Counted from the stretch's first letter, positions 8,475-17,883 are shown. The stretch is DNA of 64,000 bases from Arthrobacter sp. 18067 (GCF_902706295.1 NZ_CACSJJ010000021.1:58828-122827); one strand, 5' to 3'. Made by a program: numbers and translations. The notes: generated by a model from the letters alone, not told the origin.

Positions 8475-11400
8475 CTAGCGTCGAACGATTGACCTCAAGA
8501 GCCTTAATGCTACCGACAGTGAAGCCATGTCGTCGGCTTCCAGTGCGTTGACCTCGTCAAACATGGTCTTGGCACGTCCGAGTTGCTCGGCATTCTGGCC
8601 TTCCCATGCCCTCAGCCGGTCTTCGGCCACGGTGCCGGACTCCGTCGACTCCAGGACCGACGTCGTCATATCCGCCACTGTTGAGTACAAGTCATCCCGA
8701 AGGGCCGCCCGGGCCAGCGCCTGCCAACGGTCGTCCCGTGGCAATGAACTTATTCGTTCCAGCAGCGAGTCCACGTGGAAGCGGTTGAACACGGTGTAGT
8801 AGACGTGCGCAACATCCTCGACGCTGTCGCCGCCCGTTTGGGCAATCCTGGAGATGTCCAAAAGCGCGTAACTCTCGAAGAGTTCCACCCACCTGTGGGC
8901 AAGATGTTCAGGCAGTTCCCAGCCACGGGCCTTCTCGAGCCAACCAGTGATGCGAATCTTGTCCTCGCCACGGAGGTAGTCCAGAAGTTTCGCCCTCAAC
9001 GGGGCCATCATCGGCTTGAATGATTCGACGACCTTGGAAATCGGTTGTGACGCCATGCCTTGCCCCAGCACCCATCGCACTGCCCGGTCGAGCAGTCGAC
9101 GGATATCCAGGTGGACTTCACTCCAGTGTTCCGTCGGGAAAGATGCCGGGAGTGCGTTCAGCTCCGCAACCATGGGATCGAGGTCATAGATTTCACGCAG
9201 CGCCACAAATGCCTTGGCGACTGCTACCTCGTTCGCCGACGTCTCTTCGATCGCCCTGAAAGCAAAGGTAATGCCGCCCAGGTTGATGATGTCATTGGCT
9301 ACAACGGTTGCGATGATCTCGCGGCGTAGGGGGTGTGTGTCCAGCTCGGCGTCGAATTTCTCCCGTAATTGCTTGGGGAAGTAGTCGCGGATGGTGTCCG
9401 CAAACCAAGGATCGTCGGCAAGGTTGCTGTCACGCAATGCAGCGCCGAGCTCGATCTTGGCGTAGGCGGCCAAGACCGCCAGTTCGGGCGACGTCAACCC
9501 CTGGCCCTGCTCCAACCTTGCACGAAGGGTATCCGTGGTGGGCAACGCTTCAAGTTCACGCTTGAGGTCGGCAGACTTCTCCAGCCAGTCCATCAGGCGC
9601 TCGTAACTCGGGCTCCAGTCGGCAACCCGTGTGCGATCGTTCAGGAGCAGGATATTTTGGTCGATGTTGTCCTGCAGAACGAGGCGTCCCACTTCGTCCG
9701 TCATGGCCGCCAAGAAGGACGCACGCTCTGTGGCATCCAGCTTTCCGGCCGCGACCATACGATCAACGAAGATCTTGATGTTGACTTCGTGATCGGAGCA
9801 GTCCACTCCCGCCGAGTTATCAATCGCGTCCGTATTAAGGATGACCCCTTGCAAGGCCGCTTCAATGCGCCCTCGCTGCGTCAAACCGAGATTTCCGCCT
9901 TCGCCGACAACCTTGACCCGAAGGTCTCGCCCGTCCACACGAATGGCATCGTTTGCTTTGTCACCAACGGCCGCATGGGTCTCCGTGCTGGCCTTGACAT
10001 AAGTGCCAATGCCACCGTTGTAGAGAAGGTCTGCCGGAGCCAACAAAATCGCGCGAAGAAGTTCCGGCGGACTAAGCTGCGTCGTGCCATCGGGCAGGCC
10101 CAGGGCCTTGCGGACTTGGTCGGAAACCGGGATGGTCTTTGCCTGGCGCGGGTAGACACCGCCACCTTCGCTGATGAGTGACCTGTCATAGTCATCCCAG
10201 GACGACCGCGGCAATTCGAACAGTCTCTGCCGTTCGGCAAAGGATGCCGCGGCATCGGGCGTGGGATCAAGGAAGATGTGCCGGTGGTCGAATGCAGCCA
10301 GAAGCCGGATGTGCCGTGAAAGCAGCATCCCGTTGCCGAAGACGTCACCGGACATGTCGCCAACTCCGACTACGGTGAATTCTTCGGTCTGGGTGTCCAG
10401 GTCGAGCTCGCTGAAGTGACGCTTGACCGACTCCCAAGCACCACGTGCCGTGATGCCCATGGCCTTGTGGTCATAGCCGACAGATCCGCCGGATGCAAAG
10501 GCGTCGCCCAGCCAGAAGCCATACTCGGCAGCCAGCCCGTTGGCGGTGTCGGAGAACGTCGCCGTTCCCTTGTCCGCTGCCACCACCAGATAGGAGTCGT
10601 CGCCGTCGTGTCGAACAACGTCCGACGGCGGTACAAGCCTTTCGCCATCCGCCGAGGTTACGAGGTTGTCGGTGATGTCGAGCAGACCCCGGATGAAAGT
10701 CTTATAGCTCTCAATTCCTTCGGCCATCCAGGCTGCGCGGTCGGCTGCAGGATTGGGAAGTTTCTTTGCAAAGAACCCACCCTTGGCGCCCGTGGGGACG
10801 ATGACCGCGTTCTTGACAGTCTGTGCCTTCACGAGGCCAAGGATCTCGGTCCGGAAGTCTTCCCTGCGGTCCGACCAGCGAAGGCCGCCGCGGGCCACCT
10901 TCCCGAACCTCAGGTGAACGCCCTCTACCCGCGGTGAGTAGACCCAGATCTCGAACATGGGACGTGGGAAAGGCAACCCGTCAATCGATGTAGGGTCCAG
11001 CTTGAAGCTGAGGTATTCCTTGTTCTGAAAGTAGTTGGTCCGAAGGGTGGATTCAATCAGGTTCACGAACGTGCGCAATACACGGTCCGCATCCAAGGTG
11101 GCAACCTGCTCAATGGACTCCGCGAGGGCTGCCCGGGCGGCGGCTTGGCGTTCAGGCCGGAGATCCTCTGCGACCGCAGGATCGAAGCGGGCTGAGAAAA
11201 GGGCGTTAAGCCCCCGGGCAACATCGGGGTTGCCCAGAAGCGTGTCGGCTATGAAACCGAACGAGTTGGTGTTGCCCATTTGGCGCATGTACTTGGCGTA
11301 CGCGCGGAGTACCACTACCTGCCGCCAATGCATGCCTTCGCGCAGCACCAGACGGTCAAAGTTGTCCGACTCGACGGCCCCTGTGACGGCAGCTCCAAAG

Positions 11401-13331
11401 GAATCACCGAGGAGGTCCCCGGTGGCGAGGGGATCGACGCCGGCGGGATACTTCAGCCCGAGGTCGTAAAGGAAGAAGTCGCGGTGATCAGCGGTTTCGA
11501 TTTCAAAGGGCCGCTCGTCCAATACCTCAAGGCCGAGATTGTGGAAGTAGGGAAGGATCTGGCTCAAGCTCTTGGGCTCCATGAGGTAGAGCTTGACGCG
11601 GGCGTCCTCCTCCAAGGCCTCGCCGGCACCTTCGGGAAGGTACACGTGAACACCGGGTTTGACCTGCTTGGTTGCTTCCCCGGCACGCTCGGCCTGCGCT
11701 CCGTATTTCTCGAAGCGTTCAATGTCCTCCAGCGCATCCTCGACCTCGTAGTCAACGCGGTAGCCCGCCGGGAACGCCTCGGCCCACAGCGCAGACAGGA
11801 TGTCGGCATTTTCCGCAGGACGGTGCTCGCGGAGGACCTCGGCCACACCTTCACTCCAGGACCGGGATGCCCTCATCAGCCGGTGTTCGAGCTCCGCCAC
11901 GTTGACTTCTGCGAGTTCAGCTGCGCGGGGAAGCCTGATCCGGAAAAAGACACGGGCCAAGGCAGACTCGGTTATCCGGGCCTCGTAGTCAATGCTCTCG
12001 GCTTGGAAGGTTTCCCGTAGTTCTTGCTCGATCCGGAGGCGAACGCTGGTGGTGTAACGGTCGCGGGGCAGGTATACAACTGCCGACATGAAGCGGCCAT
12101 AGATGTCAGGCCGAAGGAAAAGCTTGGTCCGGCGGCGTTCCTGCAGGCGCTGAATACCGGTAGCTGTGGCGGCCAGGTCCGCTATTTCGATCTGGAACAG
12201 CTCGTCACGCGGGTACGTCTCCAGAATACCGAGGAGGTCCTTGCCCGAGTGAGAGTCAATCGGGAACCCTGCGTTTCGCAGCACGGCATCGACTTTGTCG
12301 CGAACGATCGGGATATTACGGACAGATCCGGTATAGGCACTGGTTGCGAACAGCCCGATGAAGCGCCGCTCCCCATTGACGTTGCCCAAAGCGTCAAAGC
12401 TCTTGACTCCGATGTAGTCGAGATATGCGGGCCGGTGCACTGTGGACCGGGAGTTCGCCTTGGTGATCACCAAGGCCCGCTTTTCCCGGGCACGCTTGCG
12501 ACCGGCATCGGTCAGATGCTGGACCTGGCGTGTGGTGTCGCCCGCGCGGAGCAGCCCAAGACCGCTGTCTTCACGCAGTTGAAGGACGTCCTCACCGTCT
12601 TCGTCAACGAGATCGTATTCGCGGTATCCCAGGAAAGTGAAGTTACCGTTGTCCAGCCACCGCAGGAGGTCCTGGGCCTGTCGGAGTTCGGCGACTTGCT
12701 CAGGGTGGGATACGCTCCCCAGCGCCTCAGCCAGTTCAAGTGCTTTGCTGCGCATCTTTGGCCAGTCCTCGACCGCCGCCCTGACATCGCCGAGGACACG
12801 TTGCAATCCTGCGATCAATTCTGCGCGGGCTTCGTCGCTGACCCGGTCAATTTCCACCGCGATCCACGACTCCATGTGTGATGCGTTGTCGCCGTCACCA
12901 AGAAGATGGGCAATGCTGGGTAAAGCGGCTGTGTCGCCGCTGGATATTCCGACGTTGGAGGGAACTCTCGAAATATTGCGCAGTTCGCCTGACACCCTGT
13001 CGCGGGTGACCACGAACAAGGGGTGCATTACCAACCTGATGGCGCAGTTCTGGCGAACGAGTTCTGCATTGACTGAGTCGACAAGAAACGGCATATCGTC
13101 CGTGACGATATAGACGACGCTTCGGTCAGCCTCACCGCCGATCTCGACGACGGCGTTCCCCGGCAATCGGGACTGCGCGACACGTCTGTGATTCGTTGCC
13201 CGCGATATCAGCAGCTCAGGCGAGTATGCACGTGAGTCCTCCTCTGCGAGGTGCTCATAGTAGTCACCAAAGAACCCCTCCCGGACAACTGCTGCATCGG
13301 ACCGATCCTCTACGCTGGATCCTGACGACAT
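8475..13331 (-). CDS. NAD-specific glutamate dehydrogenase, large (about 180 kDa) class
   Basis: Catalyses oxidative deamination of glutamate to 2-oxoglutarate with NAD. At 1,618 residues it has the length of the L-180 GDH class. The N-terminal third has ACT-like regulatory segments (VVYIVTDDMPFLVDSVNAEL). The catalytic core follows, with RGGLRWSDRREDFRTE and VPTGAKGGFF (catalytic Lys region near residue 850), then a Rossmann part (DMSGDVFGNGMLLS, VVGEGGNLGLTQ, VNIKIFVDRM). The ATG at 13331 is chosen because GGAGGC lies eight bases upstream; a TTG at 13337 would be too close to it. It stands alone between the kinase and the CpaE-like gene. Confidence 0.96.
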   Translation of the reverse strand: MSSGSSVEDRSDAAVVREGFFGDYYEHLAEEDSRAYSPELLISRATNHRRVAQSRLPGNAVVEIGGEADRSVVYIVTDDMPFLVDSVNAELVRQNCAIRLVMHPLFVVTRDRVSGELRNISRVPSNVGISSGDTAALPSIAHLLGDGDNASHMESWIAVEIDRVSDEARAELIAGLQRVLGDVRAAVEDWPKMRSKALELAEALGSVSHPEQVAELRQAQDLLRWLDNGNFTFLGYREYDLVDEDGEDVLQLREDSGLGLLRAGDTTRQVQHLTDAGRKRAREKRALVITKANSRSTVHRPAYLDYIGVKSFDALGNVNGERRFIGLFATSAYTGSVRNIPIVRDKVDAVLRNAGFPIDSHSGKDLLGILETYPRDELFQIEIADLAATATGIQRLQERRRTKLFLRPDIYGRFMSAVVYLPRDRYTTSVRLRIEQELRETFQAESIDYEARITESALARVFFRIRLPRAAELAEVNVAELEHRLMRASRSWSEGVAEVLREHRPAENADILSALWAEAFPAGYRVDYEVEDALEDIERFEKYGAQAERAGEATKQVKPGVHVYLPEGAGEALEEDARVKLYLMEPKSLSQILPYFHNLGLEVLDERPFEIETADHRDFFLYDLGLKYPAGVDPLATGDLLGDSFGAAVTGAVESDNFDRLVLREGMHWRQVVVLRAYAKYMRQMGNTNSFGFIADTLLGNPDVARGLNALFSARFDPAVAEDLRPERQAAARAALAESIEQVATLDADRVLRTFVNLIESTLRTNYFQNKEYLSFKLDPTSIDGLPFPRPMFEIWVYSPRVEGVHLRFGKVARGGLRWSDRREDFRTEILGLVKAQTVKNAVIVPTGAKGGFFAKKLPNPAADRAAWMAEGIESYKTFIRGLLDITDNLVTSADGERLVPPSDVVRHDGDDSYLVVAADKGTATFSDTANGLAAEYGFWLGDAFASGGSVGYDHKAMGITARGAWESVKRHFSELDLDTQTEEFTVVGVGDMSGDVFGNGMLLSRHIRLLAAFDHRHIFLDPTPDAAASFAERQRLFELPRSSWDDYDRSLISEGGGVYPRQAKTIPVSDQVRKALGLPDGTTQLSPPELLRAILLAPADLLYNGGIGTYVKASTETHAAVGDKANDAIRVDGRDLRVKVVGEGGNLGLTQRGRIEAALQGVILNTDAIDNSAGVDCSDHEVNIKIFVDRMVAAGKLDATERASFLAAMTDEVGRLVLQDNIDQNILLLNDRTRVADWSPSYERLMDWLEKSADLKRELEALPTTDTLRARLEQGQGLTSPELAVLAAYAKIELGAALRDSNLADDPWFADTIRDYFPKQLREKFDAELDTHPLRREIIATVVANDIINLGGITFAFRAIEETSANEVAVAKAFVALREIYDLDPMVAELNALPASFPTEHWSEVHLDIRRLLDRAVRWVLGQGMASQPISKVVESFKPMMAPLRAKLLDYLRGEDKIRITGWLEKARGWELPEHLAHRWVELFESYALLDISRIAQTGGDSVEDVAHVYYTVFNRFHVDSLLERISSLPRDDRWQALARAALRDDLYSTVADMTTSVLESTESGTVAEDRLRAWEGQNAEQLGRAKTMFDEVNALEADDMASLSVALRLLRSIVRR

Positions 13332-13388
13332 CGACAAACGCCTCCATCACATGTTGATTGCTGCGACTCTGCAGCCCACATGGTGAGC

Positions 13389-14699
13389 CTAGCGCTTAAG
13401 GAGGCGGGCGGCTCTGGTGGTTCGTACAGAAGAATTTCGATTTTGCTGGGCAGGCGCACAGACCAAATTGGCAATAGCGACACGAAGCGCCGATTCGGGT
13501 GCGACTTCCAGGAGAACTGATCCGGAGAGCAATGCGGCGTCGCAGGCCACTGGATCGGCCGGCAGGTAGGCATGGATTCCGGTCCCCGGACCGTAGCGGT
13601 CCCAGGCGTCCTCCAATTGCTGCTTGGGTGAATGGCCCACGGTGGAGCGCTTGACCTTGTTCAGCACAATACGCGGGGATGCTTGCGGAACTGCTGCTTC
13701 AAGTTCGGCCAGTCCACGAACCAAGCGCGGTACCCCGATCGCATCTGCTGCCCCCACGGCGAAGACGACATCAGCTATTTCCAGGCTGCGGAGAGTTGCA
13801 GCGTTTCGCCTCGGTGCCATGGTGTCAAAGCTCAGCTCTTCATCTGATTCGAGGCAGAACCCCGTATCCACAACCACAACGTCTACCAATTGTCTGGCCC
13901 GTTCGAGGACCAGTGAGAGTGCCGCCGCCCTGAGTTCGGTCCAACGGTCCGCGCGTGTCGTTCCCGTGAGTACGCGGAATGAGCCACTCTTGATGAAGAC
14001 CGGGATGGCCGCTGCCTTCAGCGAGCTGACGTCAAGCATGCCTTGATCTGCAAGCCTGCACGCTTGGGCCAAGCCAGCGGACTCATCCAAGAGGCCTAGC
14101 ACTGCAGAGACGCTGGCCCCGTAGCTATCAGCATCGACAAGGAGGACGGATTGACCGTTCGTTGCCAATTCCGCTGCGATATTGACCGCGACAAGAGTCC
14201 GGCCTGGTGAACCTACAGGTCCCCAGACAGCAAAGACCTGGCCTGAGCCTCCTGACGATTCGTCCGCTGTTGCGGTTGCCGGCAGCAAGACCAAGTCCTC
14301 CCCGGCGTCCGCGAACCCTGCGTCATGCCCCGAACCGAGACGGCCGCGAGTGTCCTCGCGGGCAACAGCCTCGGAAATTCTGGCTGCGAGTGCGGAAGGT
14401 TCTATTCCGGAGGCTGCTGCGACAACTCCGATGGAGTGCAGACGGTGGGCCTCGGCTGGATCGTCCGTCAAAGCCACGATGGAAACTCCAACCGCCCCAA
14501 GCCGATCGACCAAAGTTGTGGTTAGTTCCTCGGAGCCCTCCGCCACGACAGCAGCCATCGCGAGGCCGCTTTGGCAGGCGGCCATCAGTTCGGCAAGCTC
14601 CGAGCAACGACGCACCACCGTCACTGGGCCGTGAAGTCGTTCCAGCCCTCCGACTACAGCCTCTTGCGCGGTGCCGACAGTAACAACTGGAATACTCAT
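13389..14699 (-). CDS. CpaE-like MinD/ParA-family ATPase with altered Walker A
   Basis: Protein of 436 residues with an N-terminal receiver-like domain without an obvious phospho-acceptor (about 1-120) and a C-terminal MinD/ParA fold, as in CpaE pilus-assembly proteins. The nucleotide loop reads GPVGSPGRT, so the canonical P-loop lysine is Arg; VLLVDADSYGASVSAVLG follows as the switch region, with VDVVVVDTGF as Walker B. Its ATG at 14699 overlaps the stop of the SAF-domain gene as ATGA, so the two are coupled. No CpaF ATPase, TadB/C or pilin gene is nearby. It may be a localisation factor rather than a true ATPase; that is inference. Confidence 0.8.
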   Translation of the reverse strand: MSIPVVTVGTAQEAVVGGLERLHGPVTVVRRCSELAELMAACQSGLAMAAVVAEGSEELTTTLVDRLGAVGVSIVALTDDPAEAHRLHSIGVVAAASGIEPSALAARISEAVAREDTRGRLGSGHDAGFADAGEDLVLLPATATADESSGGSGQVFAVWGPVGSPGRTLVAVNIAAELATNGQSVLLVDADSYGASVSAVLGLLDESAGLAQACRLADQGMLDVSSLKAAAIPVFIKSGSFRVLTGTTRADRWTELRAAALSLVLERARQLVDVVVVDTGFCLESDEELSFDTMAPRRNAATLRSLEIADVVFAVGAADAIGVPRLVRGLAELEAAVPQASPRIVLNKVKRSTVGHSPKQQLEDAWDRYGPGTGIHAYLPADPVACDAALLSGSVLLEVAPESALRVAIANLVCAPAQQNRNSSVRTTRAARLLKR

Positions 14700-15340
14700 T
14701 GGCTTGAGCCTGCCGGGTTCCAAACGACGGAGATGTTCGCCTTGTTTGCCTGGGCGCCCAACAGTTTTGGCATCTGTTCATCAGTCACCAACACCTGTAC
14801 CACGGTGGTTTTCGAGGCGCCCAAGGTATCGGACCCCGAGGCCACGTTGGCAATTTCAGCGCCCGGCAGCAAAAGCTGCGGTTTGTCGTACGCATTGTTC
14901 GAACCCGGCATGGAAACCCAGACGTCCACGCGCGCACCAGGCGTTGCTTGCGCGGGGAGTTCCTCATCCATTGGAATGGCGACTGGCTTCCTGTTCAGGG
15001 CGTCGGCCTTGCCCAGGCTTTGCTGGGGAATAAGCTGGTTCTTCGCCACTCTCTGCAGCGCAACCTTGCCTGTGGCAAGTCCCCCTTCCACGGTTACGTA
15101 ACTGGACTCAATATCGTCAAGCCGGACTTTGACAATAGACAGGTCCGCTTCAGTCACCGTTTGGCCCACGGCGATGTCTTCCCGCGCGGCATAAACCTGC
15201 GTCGTCCTGTCAGCTGTGCCAACCAGGGCTATGTCGCCCGCAATGGAGGCCAATACCAGCAACACACCAATAAGAAGGCGGGGATCCTTCCACGATGGCT
15301 TCTTCAATCTCTGGCCGGAAACGATGGCTGGTGAACCCAT
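14696..15340 (-). CDS. SAF domain-containing membrane protein (CpaB/RcpC-like)
   Basis: Protein of 214 residues: a short cytoplasmic N-terminus, one membrane helix (LLIGVLLVLASIAGDIALVG), then a SAF domain (VYAAREDIAVGQTVTEADL...) and a beta-rich C-terminal domain. SAF proteins of the CpaB type sit in the periplasm of pilus machines; in Gram-positives they occur in Flp-like loci. The ATG at 15340 is favoured because GGGGGGAG lies upstream; an open frame extending to 15616 crosses the divergent promoter region and is unlikely. It is coupled to the CpaE-like gene downstream. Confidence 0.82.
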   Translation of the reverse strand: MGSPAIVSGQRLKKPSWKDPRLLIGVLLVLASIAGDIALVGTADRTTQVYAAREDIAVGQTVTEADLSIVKVRLDDIESSYVTVEGGLATGKVALQRVAKNQLIPQQSLGKADALNRKPVAIPMDEELPAQATPGARVDVWVSMPGSNNAYDKPQLLLPGAEIANVASGSDTLGASKTTVVQVLVTDEQMPKLLGAQANKANISVVWNPAGSSQ

Positions 15341-15450
15341 TTCCCTGCTCCCCCCGTCATGAGTAACGGCAAGGTCTATTGACCCGCTACACCATTCTTT
15401 ACCGGCAGCTTCTGATGGATCAAAGCCACTGAGGCCAAATGGCCTAAAAC

Positions 15451-15459
15451 TGTGGATAA
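15451..15459 (-). other. DnaA-box-like 9-mer in a divergent promoter region
   Basis: TTATCCACA on the minus strand, a perfect match to the classical DnaA box, lies between the SAF-domain gene and the BldC-like gene. A palindrome AGGCC-AAAT-GGCCT sits just before it at 15432-15445. Confidence 0.35.
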
Positions 15460-15496
15460 GTGCACCAAACGGGGTCAACAATGGCAAAATGGAGCC

Positions 15497-15718
15497 ATGC
15501 CCCGATTCCTGACTCTGGCGGACGTCGCCGAACAACTCCAAATCAACTCCCCACAGGCGTATGCCCTTGTTCGAAGCGGGGAATTGAAAGCCATCCAGGT
15601 AGGGGGCCGGGGACAATGGCGTATCGAGGAAACAATGCTTGAGGAATACATCCAGGAACGTTATGCAGAAGCCGGCCGGATGATCGAAGAGGCTAGGACG
15701 AAGACCACCCAGTCCTAG
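15497..15718 (+). CDS. BldC-like / excisionase-family HTH DNA-binding protein
   Basis: Small regulator of 73 residues with one MerR-type winged helix (HTH_17): LTLADVAEQLQINSPQAYALVRSGELKAIQVGGRGQWRI, followed by a helical tail (LEEYIQERYAEAGRMIEEARTK). Such proteins include BldC, which binds tandem direct repeats as head-to-tail multimers. I place the start at the ATG at 15497 by homology, since no clear Shine-Dalgarno precedes it; a GTG at 15452 is in frame. It is divergent from the SAF gene, and its last bases overlap the stop of the following minus-strand gene (15715). A set of helically phased repeats about 700 bases downstream is a possible target. Confidence 0.85.
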   Translation: MPRFLTLADVAEQLQINSPQAYALVRSGELKAIQVGGRGQWRIEETMLEEYIQERYAEAGRMIEEARTKTTQS

Positions 15719-16302
15719 GAGTCACCGTACGGCACGTCTTGGCTGCCGGCCGAGGACAGTGCTGCCAGCGAGCTGAAAGGGATGGTCAACACTGCCATCA
15801 CGTTGCCGACCCGCCGCACCTCCCCCTCGGGGACGACCGCGAGATCAAAATGATCCCGGCCGACCCTGTCGATGACACCTTGGACTTTGTGACCATTACC
15901 CGTCCGCGCATTCAAGTAAACATTTAGTTCGGCGCGGTCTCTGGCCAGCGCCCTCAAGGCAGTAGCCATTCCCATAGAACGATGCATCGGGGACAGAGGC
16001 TTTCGGGCCGACCTGCCCAGTCCTTGGTATGAGAGCACCGAAGCGCAGGGGACCAGCCATTCCCTGGCACCGTCCACCAACACAAACCACTCGCCGCCTA
16101 CATGTCGCAGGCCTCCGCGGATGATGCTGCCATCAACAAGGACTACCTTGATCCCGGAACCGGCGACGGCTCGAAGGCGGTCACCCAGTTCAATGGCCGC
16201 AAGTTCGACTCTGGCCCGCTCCGTTATCTCGGATTCCCTTTCCAAGGCGCGTTCTGCTGAAAATTGTGCTTCCAAGTCATCGAAGAGAGAGTCCCATCTC
16301 AT
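15715..16302 (-). CDS. Conserved hypothetical protein next to the BldC-like gene
   Basis: Soluble protein of 195 residues with an N-terminal helical, acidic stretch (LFDDLEAQFSAERALERESEITERARVELAAIELGDRL) and two beta-rich halves, the first IKVVLVDGSIIRGGLRHVGGEWFVLVDGAREWLVP and the second GHKVQGVIDRVGRDHFDLAVVPEGE. The two halves look like Sm-like or SH3-like barrel repeats, but I do not recognise a named family. Its ATG at 16302 faces the LysM gene, and its 3' end overlaps the BldC-like gene by four bases. Confidence 0.75.
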   Translation of the reverse strand: MRWDSLFDDLEAQFSAERALERESEITERARVELAAIELGDRLRAVAGSGIKVVLVDGSIIRGGLRHVGGEWFVLVDGAREWLVPCASVLSYQGLGRSARKPLSPMHRSMGMATALRALARDRAELNVYLNARTGNGHKVQGVIDRVGRDHFDLAVVPEGEVRRVGNVMAVLTIPFSSLAALSSAGSQDVPYGDS

Positions 16303-16406
16303 GTGGTCAGACTAGGCTGCAACATATAGGTACGGCGAATCCTACGAGAGGCCCATGAATCCGATTGGACAAGCACTAACAAATATGCTCAAAATAGTCC
16401 AAGATG

Positions 16407-16432
16407 ATCAAATGACATCAAAGTGCATCAAA
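16407..16432 (+). repeat. Three ATCAAA direct repeats with exact 10-bp period
   Basis: ATCAAA occurs at 16407, 16417 and 16427, one helical turn apart, in an AT-rich stretch upstream of the LysM gene. A weaker copy, GTCCAA, is in the same phase at 16397. This arrangement is what a head-to-tail DNA-binding protein such as a BldC-type regulator would need. Confidence 0.7.
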
Positions 16433-16451
16433 CGAAGCCTGGGGAGCATCA

Positions 16452-17225
16452 ATGGCACGAGCATTGCGTAAAGACACTGCCCTGGCTGCATCGATTCTTG
16501 GACTCGGGCTGCTCCTTACCTATGTGGGCCGCATCCTCGTGAGTCAGTGGCAGTCCGCGGAGCACCATGGGCAAAGCATGTCGTTTGAGCAGCTCCTCGG
16601 TTTTGTTTCGAGCGCCGCCGGTGCCGGGATAGTAGTGTGGTGGATCCTTTCCCTCCTGATCGCCTTCCTCGTCTCGCTCTTGCATCGGGGCGGACGTCAG
16701 AAGAGTGCTGACTCTCTCTCCAAATTCAGCCCTGCGTTTATGCTGCGACTGGCTGTGGCAGTTCTGAGCTTGAATCTGCTCGGTGCCACGATGTCGCAGG
16801 CCAGTGCCGCGCCACCGGATCCGGGCTGGAAACCGGAAACTGCTAAATCCACGCAGGCTGCACCCGCAGCGTGGACGCCCATGTCCTTGGTCGGCTCCGC
16901 CCCTGTCCCACAGACGGCCGGCATCGGAGCAGCTGAAACTCCGGTCGATGATCCGCGCTGGCAGCCTCGGCCCCTAGTGACTGATCCCGGGCTGCTGAGC
17001 CGCCAGTCCTCCCGGCAGATCATCACTGCCAACGAAGTCAGCGTGGTAGTTGAATCAGGAGACACGCTCTGGTCCATTGCCGCTTCAAGGCTGGGACCTT
17101 TTGCCACGGATGTGGACGTCGCGCTGGCCTGGCCCAAATGGTATGCCGCCAACAGGACCACCATTGGCGGTGACCCCTCGGTGCTGCTTCCGGGTCAAGT
17201 CCTGCGGCCACCCTTACCCGGCTAA
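16452..17225 (+). CDS. LysM domain membrane protein
   Basis: Protein of 257 residues with three hydrophobic segments (about 10-28, 52-78 and 97-120), a Pro/Ala-rich linker, and a C-terminal LysM domain (about 200-256: VVESGDTLWSIAASRLGP ... ALAWPKWYAANR ... LLPGQVLRPP). LysM domains bind N-acetylglucosamine of peptidoglycan, so the protein likely ties the membrane to the wall. GGGGAG at 16441-16446 supports the ATG. It lies upstream of a Rv3235-like gene, a conserved neighbourhood near secA in actinobacteria. Confidence 0.85.
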   Translation: MARALRKDTALAASILGLGLLLTYVGRILVSQWQSAEHHGQSMSFEQLLGFVSSAAGAGIVVWWILSLLIAFLVSLLHRGGRQKSADSLSKFSPAFMLRLAVAVLSLNLLGATMSQASAAPPDPGWKPETAKSTQAAPAAWTPMSLVGSAPVPQTAGIGAAETPVDDPRWQPRPLVTDPGLLSRQSSRQIITANEVSVVVESGDTLWSIAASRLGPFATDVDVALAWPKWYAANRTTIGGDPSVLLPGQVLRPPLPG

Positions 17226-17231
17226 GCATCC

Positions 17232-17249
17232 AGGGCCTCTGCCGGCCTT
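17232..17249 (+). terminator. Possible weak terminator after the LysM gene
   Basis: AGGGCC and GGCCTT form a six-base stem with one G-T wobble around TCTGCC, followed by TTCGAATTTT. Confidence 0.4.
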
Positions 17250-17384
17250 TTCGAATTTTGGACAACACCCGCTCAGGGGCCAGATCCGCAAGTCAAAGAT
17301 AATTCCAGCGTCATCCCAGCAGAAGCCATTCGAGCAGAGCGTCCCCACGCCCGGGCTCAAGTAGTGAATGCCAGAGGTATGACC

Positions 17385-17807
17385 ATGACCATTGCAGCTG
17401 CAAGCCGCGCCGCAGGGCGCCTGAGCCCCAAACGTACTATCGCCGCGAATGGTACGAACGCCCCTGATATCGATGTACGGCTGGTTGCGCGTACCATCGC
17501 CCAGGCAGCTTTGGAGGTTCTTGCCGGCACTCGCCCGGTCAGCCAGCTTTCCAGGTCCTTGGATCCCGAATGTTACGTCTCTCTCCAGCATCGGGCTGCC
17601 CTCACGCGCAAACACGCCGCCAGGATCCGGGGGAATTCACGGCCACACCGGAGCCCCATGGTCCGCTCGGTCAGGGTCTGTTCCATATCCGCAACTATTT
17701 GCGAAGCGAGCATCGTTGTTGCAGAAGAACAGAGATGCCGTGCCGTCGCCATGAGGTTGGAACGCTTCGACGGTGTATGGCGGGTCACCGCTTTGGAAAT
17801 CGGATAA
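17385..17807 (+). CDS. Rv3235 family protein
   Basis: Basic protein of 140 residues matching the actinobacterial family represented by Rv3235, found close to secA. The visible core is DVRLVARTIAQAALEVLAGTRPVSQLSRSLDPECYVSLQHR followed by SPMVRSVRVCSISATICEASIVV and a terminal RLERFDGVWRVTALEIG strand pair. Function is not established. I use the ATG at 17385 because AGAGG lies seven bases upstream; GTG at 17364 and ATG at 17379 are alternatives. It converges on secA with a strong terminator between. Confidence 0.8.
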   Translation: MTIAAASRAAGRLSPKRTIAANGTNAPDIDVRLVARTIAQAALEVLAGTRPVSQLSRSLDPECYVSLQHRAALTRKHAARIRGNSRPHRSPMVRSVRVCSISATICEASIVVAEEQRCRAVAMRLERFDGVWRVTALEIG

Positions 17808-17840
17808 CACCATCAGGCCCGGCCACCGTGATTACGCATG

Positions 17841-17883
17841 AAATGGGTGGACCCCGGACGATGAGTCCAGGGTCCACCCATTT
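17841..17883. terminator. Bidirectional terminator between the Rv3235-like gene and secA
   Basis: Perfect 14-base inverted repeat AAATGGGTGGACCC (17841-17854) and GGGTCCACCCATTT (17870-17883) with A- and T-rich outer ends, between two convergent genes. Confidence 0.8.

Noticed and set aside
9369..12881. Several plus-strand frames of 246-285 codons
   Set aside because: Antisense to the NAD-glutamate dehydrogenase gene; product of high GC at third codon positions.
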